DNA of 28,534 nt from Clostridia bacterium (lineage in GTDB: Bacteria; Bacillota_A; Clostridia; Oscillospirales; CAG-272): NCBI GenBank assembly GCA_017472105.1, contig JAFUQY010000047.1, forward strand, positions 1 to 28,534, written 5' to 3'. Each line of letters starts with the position of its first letter. Position 1 is the first letter of the stretch. Shown here piece by piece: positions 15,389 through 23,424 of this stretch. Position numbers and translations under genes: made by a program. The notes beneath the pieces were generated by a model. It was not told the origin of the DNA. It did not search any database and saw only the letters and a program-made list of their open reading frames with translations.

Positions 15389-16348
15389 ATGAAAAAGAGA
15401 TTATCCCTCATTCTCGCGCTCGTTATGATCGTGGGCATCGTACTCACATCCTGCGGAACCGCTTCCAAGATGGTTATGGGTACGGGCGGACCTACCGGCA
15501 CTTATTACGCATTCGGCGGCGTGCTGGGTCAGTACATCAAGAACAATGCCGGCGTGGAAGTGAACGTGGTTTCCACCGACGGCTCCAAGGCGAACATCCA
15601 GGGCATCGACGCGGGTGACTATCAGATGGCTACCGTGCAGTCCGACGTTATGGCTTACGCATGGGCGGGCACCAACTCCTTCGCTGACGACGGTGCGATC
15701 CAGACCTTCCGTGTGATCGGCGGTCTTTACGCAGAAGCGGTTCAGCTCGTGACCATGGATCCCGAGATCAAGAGCGTAGCTGACCTCAAGGGCAAGAATG
15801 TTTCCATCGGCGCTCCCGGCTCCGGCGTTTACTTCAATGCAATCGACGTTCTCGCGGCAGCAGGTCTGACCGAAGAGGACATCAACGCGCAGTACCAGAG
15901 CTTTGGTGACAGTACCGAAGCGCTCAAGGACGGCAAGATCGACGCGGCGTTCATCGTTGCAGGTGCTCCCACTCCGGCAATCACCGAGCTTGCAACCACG
16001 AACGAAGCATATCTTGTTCCGATCGACGGTGAAATCGCAGAAGCCATCATGGCAAACTGCCCCTACTACACCACCGTTACCATTCCCGCGAATACTTATC
16101 CCAAGCAGGAAGCCGACATTCAGACCGTTACCGTCAAGGCTACTCTGATCGTATCCGCATCCGCTGACGAAGAAACCGTTTATGAAATCACCAAGGCGAT
16201 TTTCGACAACGCTTCCGCAATCGCGGCAGAACATGTAAAGGGTGCTGAGCTCACTCTCGAAAATGCAACCTCCGGTATGACCGCTCCCTTCCACAAGGGT
16301 GCTGCAAAGTACTTCACCGAAAAGGGAATTACCGTAACTGCCGAATAA
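15389..16348 (+). CDS. TAXI family TRAP transporter solute-binding lipoprotein
   Basis: This 319-residue extracytoplasmic binding protein captures the substrate for the TRAP permease encoded next. The N-terminus is a lipoprotein signal ending LTSC at about residues 19-22. The mature protein begins with the TAXI-family element MGTGGPTGTYYAFGGVL. Further family segments are VVSTDGSKANIQGIDAGDYQ, VADLKGKNVSIGAPGSGVYF and PIDGE. The length is normal. The ATG at 15389 has a perfect AGGAGG five bases upstream; codons further upstream in frame lie in the promoter. A stem-loop between this gene and the permease gene probably raises binding-protein output relative to permease. Family substrates include glutamate and other carboxylates; the ligand here is not known. 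Confidence 0.94.
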   Translation: MKKRLSLILALVMIVGIVLTSCGTASKMVMGTGGPTGTYYAFGGVLGQYIKNNAGVEVNVVSTDGSKANIQGIDAGDYQMATVQSDVMAYAWAGTNSFADDGAIQTFRVIGGLYAEAVQLVTMDPEIKSVADLKGKNVSIGAPGSGVYFNAIDVLAAAGLTEEDINAQYQSFGDSTEALKDGKIDAAFIVAGAPTPAITELATTNEAYLVPIDGEIAEAIMANCPYYTTVTIPANTYPKQEADIQTVTVKATLIVSASADEETVYEITKAIFDNASAIAAEHVKGAELTLENATSGMTAPFHKGAAKYFTEKGITVTAE

Positions 16349-16366
16349 TTCTGCAATGCAATTCAC

Positions 16367-16400
16367 GGGACTGTGGTTTTCAGATCGCAGTCCCATTTTG
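16367..16400 (+). terminator. Intercistronic stem-loop (attenuator) between binding protein and permease
   Basis: A 9-bp stem (16367-16375 with 16386-16394, one G-U pair) with a 10-base loop is followed by ATTTTGCTTT. The weak T-tract suggests partial termination or a 3'-end stabiliser rather than a full stop. Confidence 0.65.
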
Positions 16401-16427
16401 CTTTATCCCGCTTGAAAGGAGCAAACA

Positions 16428-18449
16428 ATGGCACTCAAACTGTTCAAGAAAAAAGAAAAAGCACCCGTGACGGAAGCGACCGACCTTGAGTCCGTCATGA
16501 AGAAATACGACCAGGAGTCGAACGTGCGCATCTGGGAAGGCAAGCCGAAAATCGCGGTTACCTGCGTGCTCGCGGCGTTCTCCCTGTTCTGCATTTACGT
16601 GACCCTGTTCACCACATGGCTGGAGGAAATCCGCCTGACATCCTTTGTTGCGCTCATCGTATTCATGGGATTCATCGTGTTCCCGGCGAAAAAGGGCATC
16701 CAGCGCGTGAACTACATGCCGTGGTATGATATCGTCGCCATGATCGTCGGTCCCGCGGCGTTCCTGTACTTCACCGCAAATGCACTCACCATCATCCAGC
16801 AGGGCGCAAAATTCCAGATGTACCAGATTCTCATCGGTATCGTCGGTATTCTCGCGCTTGCGGAAGTGTGCCGCCGTGCCGTAGGTCTGCCGATTCTCAT
16901 CGTAGCGGCATGCTTCATCGTCTACGCGCTCACAGTGGGACTTGCAAATCCCACCTTCAGCGGACGTCTGAATTACGTGATCCGCACGCTGTTCTACTCC
17001 AAGGAAGGGATTCTCTCAACACCCGTCAACACCTGTTCGAAATACATCGTCGTGTTCATCATTTTCGGGGCATTCCTCGAGAGAACCGGCATCGCGGACT
17101 TCTTCATTCAGGCGGCTAACGCAGTCGTCGGCGGATTCTCCGGCGGTCCCGCAAAGGTTGCCGTTGTCGCAAGTGCACTTGAGGGCATGGTATCCGGTTC
17201 CTCCGTTGCAAACACCGTGGGAAGCGGCTCCATCACCATCCCGCTGATGAAGAAAACCGGCTACAAGCCTGAATTTGCAGGTGCGGCTGAGGCTGCTGCG
17301 TCCACGGGCGGTCAGATCATGCCTCCCATCATGGGTGCTGCCGCGTTCCTCATGTCGGACAACATCGGCATTCCGTATTCCGAGATCATCAAGAGCGCGA
17401 TTCTTCCCGCACTGCTGTACTTCGCGGGTATCTTCATCGCCGTGCATCTCGAAGCGAAGAAGCTGGGTCTGCGCGGTATCGACAAGAGCGAGCTCCCGAA
17501 GTGGCGACTCCTCGTCCGTCAGGTGTATCTGCTCATCCCGCTGGCGGTTCTCATCGTGCTCGTAACCACCAACTCCAAGACCATCCAGACCGCGGCTGCC
17601 ATCGCAATTCTCGCGGCAATCGGCGTCAGCCTGCTCAGCTTCGTTCTCAGAACAATCAAGAGCGGCAAGTGGAATCGGGATACTCTCCGCGATTTCGGCA
17701 GAACCATGCTCAGCTTCTTTGAAGCACTGGCTGCCGGCGGTCAGGGTACCATCGCAGTTGCGGCGGCATGCGGTATTGCAGGTGTCATCGGCGGCACCAT
17801 CACCATGACGGGTCTTGCAAACCTCATGATTAACGGTATCGTCACCATCGCGAACGGCAGGGTTATCATCGCGCTGTTCTTCACCATGATCTGCTGCATC
17901 ATTCTCGGCATGGGCGTTCCCACGACTGCAAACTACTGCATCATGGCGGCAACCTGTGCTCCGATCCTCGTCCGTATGGGCGTTCCGCTGATTGCGGCTC
18001 ATTTCTTCGTATTCTACTTCGGTATCGTTGCCGACCTGACACCTCCTGTGGCACTGGCGGCTTACGCAGGCGCGGCGATTGCTCAGGCGAACCCCATGAA
18101 GACGGCACTGCAAGCAACCAAGCTGGCAATTGCGGCGTTCATTGTGCCGTATGTCTTCGCGCTCAACCCGATCATGCTGTTTGAAGGGGAAACCACTATA
18201 TTCCAGATTCTCCTGATTACGCTGACTTCGCTGCTCGGTATTTTCGGCGTCTCGGCTGGTCTGGAAGGCTGGATTCTGACGAAGATGAATCCCGTTCAGC
18301 GTCTGATCTCTGCGTCGGCGGGCATTCTGCTCATCGATCCCAGTCCTGTGACCGACGTCATCGGTGTTGTTGTCATCGCGCTCATCATCGTATGGCAGAT
18401 TCTTCAGAAGAAGCGCAGTGATTCCGCACCGACTCTGAAAGCGGCTTAA
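16428..18449 (+). CDS. TRAP transporter fused permease subunit (DctQ-DctM fusion)
   Basis: This 673-residue membrane protein fuses the small (four-helix) and large (twelve-helix) TRAP permease subunits, the usual form in TAXI systems. It uses a Na+ gradient to import the ligand handed over by the binding protein. A charged cytoplasmic N-terminus of about 45 residues precedes the DctQ-like helices. The DctM part begins near residue 130. It carries family segments such as SGSSVANTVGSGSITIPLMK, AAAEAAASTGGQIMPPIMGA-like text (seen as AEAAASTGGQIMPPIMGAAA), and MGVPTTANYCIMAATCAPIL near residue 492. The ATG at 16428 follows AAAGGAG. It is cotranscribed with the solute-binding gene. Confidence 0.95.
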   Translation: MALKLFKKKEKAPVTEATDLESVMKKYDQESNVRIWEGKPKIAVTCVLAAFSLFCIYVTLFTTWLEEIRLTSFVALIVFMGFIVFPAKKGIQRVNYMPWYDIVAMIVGPAAFLYFTANALTIIQQGAKFQMYQILIGIVGILALAEVCRRAVGLPILIVAACFIVYALTVGLANPTFSGRLNYVIRTLFYSKEGILSTPVNTCSKYIVVFIIFGAFLERTGIADFFIQAANAVVGGFSGGPAKVAVVASALEGMVSGSSVANTVGSGSITIPLMKKTGYKPEFAGAAEAAASTGGQIMPPIMGAAAFLMSDNIGIPYSEIIKSAILPALLYFAGIFIAVHLEAKKLGLRGIDKSELPKWRLLVRQVYLLIPLAVLIVLVTTNSKTIQTAAAIAILAAIGVSLLSFVLRTIKSGKWNRDTLRDFGRTMLSFFEALAAGGQGTIAVAAACGIAGVIGGTITMTGLANLMINGIVTIANGRVIIALFFTMICCIILGMGVPTTANYCIMAATCAPILVRMGVPLIAAHFFVFYFGIVADLTPPVALAAYAGAAIAQANPMKTALQATKLAIAAFIVPYVFALNPIMLFEGETTIFQILLITLTSLLGIFGVSAGLEGWILTKMNPVQRLISASAGILLIDPSPVTDVIGVVVIALIIVWQILQKKRSDSAPTLKAA

Positions 18450-18462
18450 CTGAAAATTTATC

Positions 18463-18493
18463 AAAAGCGGTGGACCAATATCTGCCGCTTTTC
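18463..18493 (+). terminator. Stem-loop after the TRAP permease
   Basis: An 8-bp stem AAAAGCGG (18463-18470) with CCGCTTTT (18485-18492) has a 14-base loop. The T-tract is formed by the arm itself, so termination may be incomplete. The next gene starts 17 bases later and could be read through. Confidence 0.7.
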
Positions 18494-18497
18494 AATT

Positions 18498-18504
18498 GAG
18501 GTGA
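18498..18504 (+). promoter_or_regulatory. Ribosome binding site of the toroid-like gene
   Basis: GAGGTGA lies five bases before the ATG at 18510. An in-frame GTG at 18501 falls inside this site and is rejected as a start. Confidence 0.8.
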
Positions 18505-18509
18505 AGATT

Positions 18510-19403
18510 ATGCATAAAAATGGAAAATGGGCAAGGGAAATTCTGGATTTGCAGGAGCCGGACGGGAAGTGGGGCTGTTTTCACTCCCTCGCACAGTCCT
18601 ACGGCGCACCGAAAACGACCGAGCAGGCTCTCCGTCGGCTCAAGCGGCTCGGATTTACCATCGAGGACGAATGCATCCGGCGGGCGGTTTCCTACATGGA
18701 CGACTGCCTGACGCGGAAGAACAATATCCCCGACTGCCGCGAAAAATTCCACGACTGGGACGTGTTTACCGATCTGATTCTGGCGACAGGGATCCGGCAG
18801 TTCACGAAGGAAAACGCAAACGCCAACGCTGTCGCGGAAAAATGGGCGGCAGTCATCACGGCGGGATTTGAAGGCGGCGGTGCGGATCCGGAGGCATGCG
18901 GAAGTCACGGAATCTACCGGCGGAGCGGAGTCTGCAATCAGGCGCGTTACGAGGAGGCTTACCGGGACATTCTCAAGCCAAACGGCGGCGTCCTTCTCGG
19001 ATTTGCGAATTACTACCACGTTTCGCTCCTCGCGGGATGTCTCGGGGAAGAGGCGGAATCTGCGTTTCTCGAGAATATCATCACCGGCGAGCGCGGGATT
19101 TACTATATTTACGAAGGTCCGCTTACGATACTGCCGGCGGAATTTCAAAGCAAAGCAGCGAGCCGGTATCTGGCGGCACTGGAACTTCTCGCGGACTACC
19201 GTCAGGCAGGGGATATGCTCACGTCTGCGGTGGACTGGATCATGGAAAACCGCATGCCCGACGGTCGCTGGGACATGGGAAAAAGTGTAAACGACAAGGT
19301 GTATTTCCCGCTTTCGGACGACTGGCGCAAGGCTGAGACCCGCACGGCGGACTGCACGGAGCGGATTGGTGCACTGCTCGGAAAACTTATTCAAAACAGA
19401 TGA
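18510..19403 (+). CDS. Terpenoid-cyclase/prenyltransferase toroid-like protein, unknown function
   Basis: This 297-residue protein appears all-helical and carries two QW-like repeat motifs of the squalene-cyclase/prenyltransferase alpha-toroid fold. They are LDLQEPDGKWGCF near residue 13 and ENRMPDGRWDMGK near residue 250. The middle is helical with repeated Arg/Ala-rich segments. It has no DxDD acid motif of squalene-hopene cyclases and no obvious zinc site of protein prenyltransferases, so catalysis is doubtful. No signal peptide or membrane segment is seen. It follows the TRAP permease after a stem-loop and has no promoter of its own that I can see, so it is probably expressed by read-through. 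Its role with the transporter is unknown. Confidence 0.75.
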   Translation: MHKNGKWAREILDLQEPDGKWGCFHSLAQSYGAPKTTEQALRRLKRLGFTIEDECIRRAVSYMDDCLTRKNNIPDCREKFHDWDVFTDLILATGIRQFTKENANANAVAEKWAAVITAGFEGGGADPEACGSHGIYRRSGVCNQARYEEAYRDILKPNGGVLLGFANYYHVSLLAGCLGEEAESAFLENIITGERGIYYIYEGPLTILPAEFQSKAASRYLAALELLADYRQAGDMLTSAVDWIMENRMPDGRWDMGKSVNDKVYFPLSDDWRKAETRTADCTERIGALLGKLIQNR

Positions 19404-19431
19404 TTAAACTTTCATAAATTGCAATTTACTG

Positions 19432-19460
19432 TTGACAATTATTCAGAAATGCTGTATAAT
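19432..19460 (+). promoter_or_regulatory. Promoter of the aconitase-isocitrate dehydrogenase operon
   Basis: A perfect consensus pair, TTGACA (19432-19437) and TATAAT (19455-19460), is spaced 17 bp. A leader of about 57 bases follows and shows no clear riboswitch fold. Confidence 0.92.
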
Positions 19461-19523
19461 AATCAGCATACAGCCTGAATATTGAAACATCAGACAACAG
19501 AAACTTCATTTTCGGAGGCATCC

Positions 19524-21455
19524 ATGGCACTCACTCTTGCAGAAAAAATACTGAAAAATCATATCGTTGACGGCGAGCTGGTGAAGGGTACGGAAATCGG
19601 TCTGAAGATCGACCAGACCCTGACCCAGGACGCGACCGGTACGATGGCATATATTGAATTTGAAGCAATGGGTATCGATCAGGTCAGAACCGAGAGAAGC
19701 GTGGCATACATCGACCACAACACCCTCCAGTCCGGCTTTGAAAATGCCGACGACCACCGCTTCATTGCATCCTGCGCGAAGAAGCACGGCATCTACTACT
19801 CCCGTCCCGGCAACGGCATCTGCCATCAGGTGCATCTCGAACGGTTCGGCGTCCCCGGCAAGACCCTCATCGGCTCCGACAGCCATACTCCCACCGGCGG
19901 CGGTATCGGCATGCTGGCAATCGGTGCGGGCGGACTTGACGTTGCGGTTGCCATGGGCGGCGGCGCGTACTACATCACCTGCCCGAAGATCGTCAACGTG
20001 GAACTGACCGGCGCACTTCAGCCGTGGGTTTCCGCGAAGGATGTCATCCTGACTCTGCTGAAGATCATGTCCGTCAAGGGCGGCGTGGGCAAGATCATCG
20101 AATACACCGGCGAGGGCGTGAAGACTCTCTCCGTTCCCGAACGTGCAACCATCACCAACATGGGCGCGGAACTGGGGGCAACCACCTCCATTTTCCCGTC
20201 CGACGAAAATACCCTCGCGTTCCTCAAGGCACAGGGCAGAGAAGAGGTATGGACTCCTCTCGCAGCGGACGACGGCGCGGTTTATGATGAGTACATCCAC
20301 ATCGATCTTTCCTCTCTCGAACCGATGGCGGCATGTCCCCATTCTCCCGACAATGTCAAGTCCCTCAGCGAAATCGGTAAAATGAAGATCGATCAGGTCT
20401 GCATCGGATCCTGCACCAACTCTTCGCTCATGGATATGCTCAAGGTTGCCTACATCCTCGACGGAAAGACCGTGCATCCCGACGTTTCCCTCGCCGTTTC
20501 TCCCGGATCCAAGCAGGTTCTCGGCATGATGGCGGAAAACGGTGCGCTCGGCAAGATCATCGCGGCAGGTGCGAGAGTGCTGGAATCCGCATGCGGTCCG
20601 TGCATCGGTATGGGTCAGTCCCCGAATTCCAAGGGTATCTCCCTCCGTACCTTCAACCGCAACTTCGAAGGCAGAAGCGGCACCAAGGACGGTCAGATTT
20701 ACCTCGTATCTCCCGAAGTTGCGGCGGCTTCCGCTGTGGCAGGCTACCTCTGCGATCCCCGTGAACTCGGCAATATGCCCGAATTCGTGATGCCCGAGAA
20801 GTTCACCGTCAACGACAACATGATTACGCTTCCCGCACCGGCTGACTGTGCAAAGGACGTTGAAATCCTCCGCGGTCCCAACATCGGCGAATACCCGAAA
20901 ACTGAACCGCTGACCGACACCATCGCGGCGGACTGCTCCCTCAAGGTCGGCGACAATATCACAACCGACCACATCATGCCTGCCGGTGCAAAGATTCTCC
21001 CGCTTCGCTCCAACATTCCCGCGATCTCCAAGCACTGCTTCGCGGTATGCGATGAAACGTTCCCGGAACGTGCGCTGTCCCTCGGCAAGAGCATCATCGT
21101 CGGCGGCACCAACTACGGACAGGGCTCCTCCCGCGAACATGCGGCACTGGCTCCGCTCTACCTCGGCGTCAAGGCAGTTATCGTGAAATCCTTCGCGAGA
21201 ATCCACCGTCAGAACCTCATCAACGCCGGCATTCTCCCGCTCGAATTCGTGAACGAAGCCGACTACGACACCATCGAACAAGGTGACAGCCTTGTGATCG
21301 AAGGTCTGCTTGACAACATCGGCAGCGGTGAGATCACCGTGAAGAACACCACCCGCGGCACCTCTTTCGCCGTCAAGTGCGAGCTGAGCGACAGAATGAA
21401 GGACATCATCCTCTGCGGCGGTCTGCTCGAATACACCAGAAACAACCTGAAATAA
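19524..21455 (+). CDS. Aconitate hydratase
   Basis: This 643-residue cytosolic enzyme interconverts citrate and isocitrate with a 4Fe-4S cluster. Cluster cysteines are visible at 297 (GSCTNS) and at 357 and 360 (ACGPCIGMG). Other aconitase hallmarks are [33 protein letters not shown], the C-terminal swivel-domain [13 protein letters not shown], and the [19 protein letters not shown] segment. The length fits the compact single-chain aconitases of Clostridia and related bacteria rather than the 890-residue AcnA. The ATG at 19524 has CGGAGG five bases upstream, and upstream in-frame codons lie just after the promoter without a ribosome site. It is followed 19 bases later by icd, giving two consecutive steps of the oxidative branch toward 2-oxoglutarate. 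Confidence 0.96.
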   Translation: MALTLAEKILKNHIVDGELVKGTEIGLKIDQTLTQDATGTMAYIEFEAMGIDQVRTERSVAYIDHNTLQSGFENADDHRFIASCAKKHGIYYSRPGNGICHQVHLERFGVPGKTLIGSDSHTPTGGGIGMLAIGAGGLDVAVAMGGGAYYITCPKIVNVELTGALQPWVSAKDVILTLLKIMSVKGGVGKIIEYTGEGVKTLSVPERATITNMGAELGATTSIFPSDENTLAFLKAQGREEVWTPLAADDGAVYDEYIHIDLSSLEPMAACPHSPDNVKSLSEIGKMKIDQVCIGSCTNSSLMDMLKVAYILDGKTVHPDVSLAVSPGSKQVLGMMAENGALGKIIAAGARVLESACGPCIGMGQSPNSKGISLRTFNRNFEGRSGTKDGQIYLVSPEVAAASAVAGYLCDPRELGNMPEFVMPEKFTVNDNMITLPAPADCAKDVEILRGPNIGEYPKTEPLTDTIAADCSLKVGDNITTDHIMPAGAKILPLRSNIPAISKHCFAVCDETFPERALSLGKSIIVGGTNYGQGSSREHAALAPLYLGVKAVIVKSFARIHRQNLINAGILPLEFVNEADYDTIEQGDSLVIEGLLDNIGSGEITVKNTTRGTSFAVKCELSDRMKDIILCGGLLEYTRNNLK

Positions 21456-21474
21456 TCGAATTTGGAGATATCGT

Positions 21475-22674
21475 ATGGCTAAGATTAAGATGACAACGCC
21501 CCTTGTCGAGATGGACGGGGACGAAATGACCAGAGTGATCTGGAAATGGATCAAGGAAATTCTCATCGAACCCTATGTGGATCTGAAAACCGAATACTAC
21601 GACCTCGGTCTGGAATACAGAAACGCGACCGCTGACAAAGTGACCGTGGATTCCGCGGAAGCGACCAAGAAGTACGGCGTTGCGGTCAAGTGTGCGACCA
21701 TCACGCCCAATGCGGCACGTATGACCGAGTATAACCTTTCCGAAATGTGGAAGTCCCCGAACGGTACCATCCGTGCCATCCTCGACGGTACGGTGTTCCG
21801 TGCGCCGATCATTGTCAAGGGCATCACTCCCTATATTCCCACGTGGACCAAGCCGATCACCATTGCCCGTCACGCATATGGCGATATCTACAAGAACACC
21901 GAGATGAACGTACCCGCAGGCGCGAAGGTTGAACTGGTCTGCACCGACGCAGAAGGCAACGAAACCCGCAAGGTGGTACACGAATTCGGTCAGTCCGGCG
22001 GCATCGTACAGTGTGTGCACAACATTGACGCATCCATCGCCTCCTTCGCACGTTCTTCCTTCAACTATGCCCTCGATCAGAAGCAGGACGTATGGTTCGC
22101 GGCAAAGGACACCATTTCCAAGACCTACGACCATCACTTCAAGGACATCTGGCAGGAAATCTACGACAGCGAATACAAGGCAAAGTTCGAAGAAGCGGGC
22201 ATCACCTACTTCTACACCCTCATCGACGACGCCGTTGCCCGCGTGATCCGCAGTGAAGGCGGCTACATCTGGGCGTGCAAGAACTACGACGGCGACGTGA
22301 TGAGCGATATGCTCGCAACCGCGTTCGGCAGTCTTGCGATGATGACCTCCGTGCTCGTTTCTCCCGACGGCGTTTACGAATACGAAGCGGCTCACGGCAC
22401 CGTTCAGCGTCACTACTACAAGCACCTCAAGGGCGAGGAAACCTCCACCAACAGCGTGGCGACCATCTTCGCGTGGACCGGTGCACTCAGAAAGCGCGGC
22501 GAGCTGGACAATCTGCCCGATCTGTGCGATTTCGCTGACAGACTGGAAAACGCGTGCGTGAAGACCATTGAAGACGGCATCATGACGGGGGACCTCTACA
22601 CCCTCTCCAAGCTGGAAAACAAGAAGAAGGTCAACACCCTCGACTTCCTCCGCGCAATCGCCGAGAGAATCTGA
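21475..22674 (+). CDS. icd: Isocitrate dehydrogenase (NADP+), eukaryote-like homodimer type
   Basis: This 399-residue enzyme oxidatively decarboxylates isocitrate to 2-oxoglutarate. It begins with the typical [15 protein letters not shown] segment and contains the substrate-binding [16 protein letters not shown] loop, GDIYKNTEM, and the [20 protein letters not shown] and NYDGDVMSD metal-site segments. It also has [14 protein letters not shown], where the basic residues suggest NADP+ specificity. The sequence belongs to the subfamily shared by Thermotoga, Clostridia and eukaryotes rather than the E. coli type. TTTGGAG precedes the ATG. It is cotranscribed with aconitase. With no citrate synthase in the window, the pair most likely supplies 2-oxoglutarate for glutamate synthesis, though the rest of the genome is not visible. 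Confidence 0.96.
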   Translation: MAKIKMTTPLVEMDGDEMTRVIWKWIKEILIEPYVDLKTEYYDLGLEYRNATADKVTVDSAEATKKYGVAVKCATITPNAARMTEYNLSEMWKSPNGTIRAILDGTVFRAPIIVKGITPYIPTWTKPITIARHAYGDIYKNTEMNVPAGAKVELVCTDAEGNETRKVVHEFGQSGGIVQCVHNIDASIASFARSSFNYALDQKQDVWFAAKDTISKTYDHHFKDIWQEIYDSEYKAKFEEAGITYFYTLIDDAVARVIRSEGGYIWACKNYDGDVMSDMLATAFGSLAMMTSVLVSPDGVYEYEAAHGTVQRHYYKHLKGEETSTNSVATIFAWTGALRKRGELDNLPDLCDFADRLENACVKTIEDGIMTGDLYTLSKLENKKKVNTLDFLRAIAERI

Positions 22675-22689
22675 ATTTTATAGGCAAAA

Positions 22690-22732
22690 CAAAACCGCTC
22701 AATTCCCATTTCTGAGGAAAGAGCGGTTTTTC
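22690..22732. terminator. Bidirectional terminator between icd and the PHP gene
   Basis: A 10-bp perfect stem (22691-22700 with 22721-22730) with a 20-base loop is followed by TTTTT on the plus strand. On the minus strand it is followed by TTTTGTTTTG. The flanking genes converge. Confidence 0.9.
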
Positions 22733-22737
22733 TGTGC

Positions 22738-23421
22738 TTATTTTCTGACGGGCTTCGGCGGAATGGGATCTTTAATCAGCTCATAATCACCGGAGCGCAG
22801 GATCTCGATGAGCTGCTTCTCGCTGGTGACGGGAACATCGGTGAGAATGCCGCCGTCGGGGATGTGATGCGGGTCGTGGTGGTCGGTGCCGGAAGTCATG
22901 ATCTTGCCGTACTTTTTCGCCCACATTTCCGCGATGTCGTTGTTGGAGTTGTGTCCGGAATGTCCGTTGTACACCTCAATGCCGTCGACGTCGTTCGGAT
23001 TGGTGGTGGTCATACCGAAGCGGAACGGATGTGCCTGAATGGTCAGGAACCCGTCCTCACGCGCGGTCTTGACGAAGTCGCGGATGCTCTGCTTGAGAAT
23101 ATCCGGGCGGTCTTCAAGGTACTTGCGGTCAAAGCCGTAGACAAGGTAGTCGTTGAAATTGGTGACGAAGCGGAATTCCAGCCCCATCAGAATGTTGAGC
23201 CGTCCGTCGGCTGCCGCAACGAGCTTGTCATATGCGTCGTACTTCTGCTTGACCTTCGCCATCCAGTCGCTGTCCATGGAATCTGGGCAGAAATGGTTGG
23301 TCAGAACGATGGTTGTGTAGCCGGCGGCGAGATATTTCTCCACAATGCCTTCCACGGATTCATGGGAACAGCCGCTGGCGTCTTTGCTGTGGCAGTGGAG
23401 TTCGGTTTTGTACTGTTTCAT
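22738..23421 (-). CDS. PHP-domain metal-dependent phosphoesterase
   Basis: This 227-residue protein consists of a PHP domain, a polymerase/histidinol-phosphatase fold that hydrolyses phosphate esters with two or three metals. Metal-ligand motifs are HCHS (H9, H11) at the N-terminus, TNHF near residue 42, GLEFRF near residue 80, QAHPFRF near residue 128, and GTDHHDPHH near the C-terminus. The start ATG lies three bases after the TAA of the upstream mannosidase gene. No strong ribosome site precedes it, so translation is probably coupled. As the last gene of a mannosidase operon it may act on a sugar phosphate, but that is inference. The substrate is unknown. Confidence 0.88.
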   Translation of the reverse strand: MKQYKTELHCHSKDASGCSHESVEGIVEKYLAAGYTTIVLTNHFCPDSMDSDWMAKVKQKYDAYDKLVAAADGRLNILMGLEFRFVTNFNDYLVYGFDRKYLEDRPDILKQSIRDFVKTAREDGFLTIQAHPFRFGMTTTNPNDVDGIEVYNGHSGHNSNNDIAEMWAKKYGKIMTSGTDHHDPHHIPDGGILTDVPVTSEKQLIEILRSGDYELIKDPIPPKPVRK

Positions 23422-23424
23422 CGG

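Noticed and set aside
19506..21566. A 686-codon open frame on the minus strand opposite aconitase
   Set aside because: It covers the aconitase gene and part of icd in antisense, has no ribosome site and no recognisable domain.
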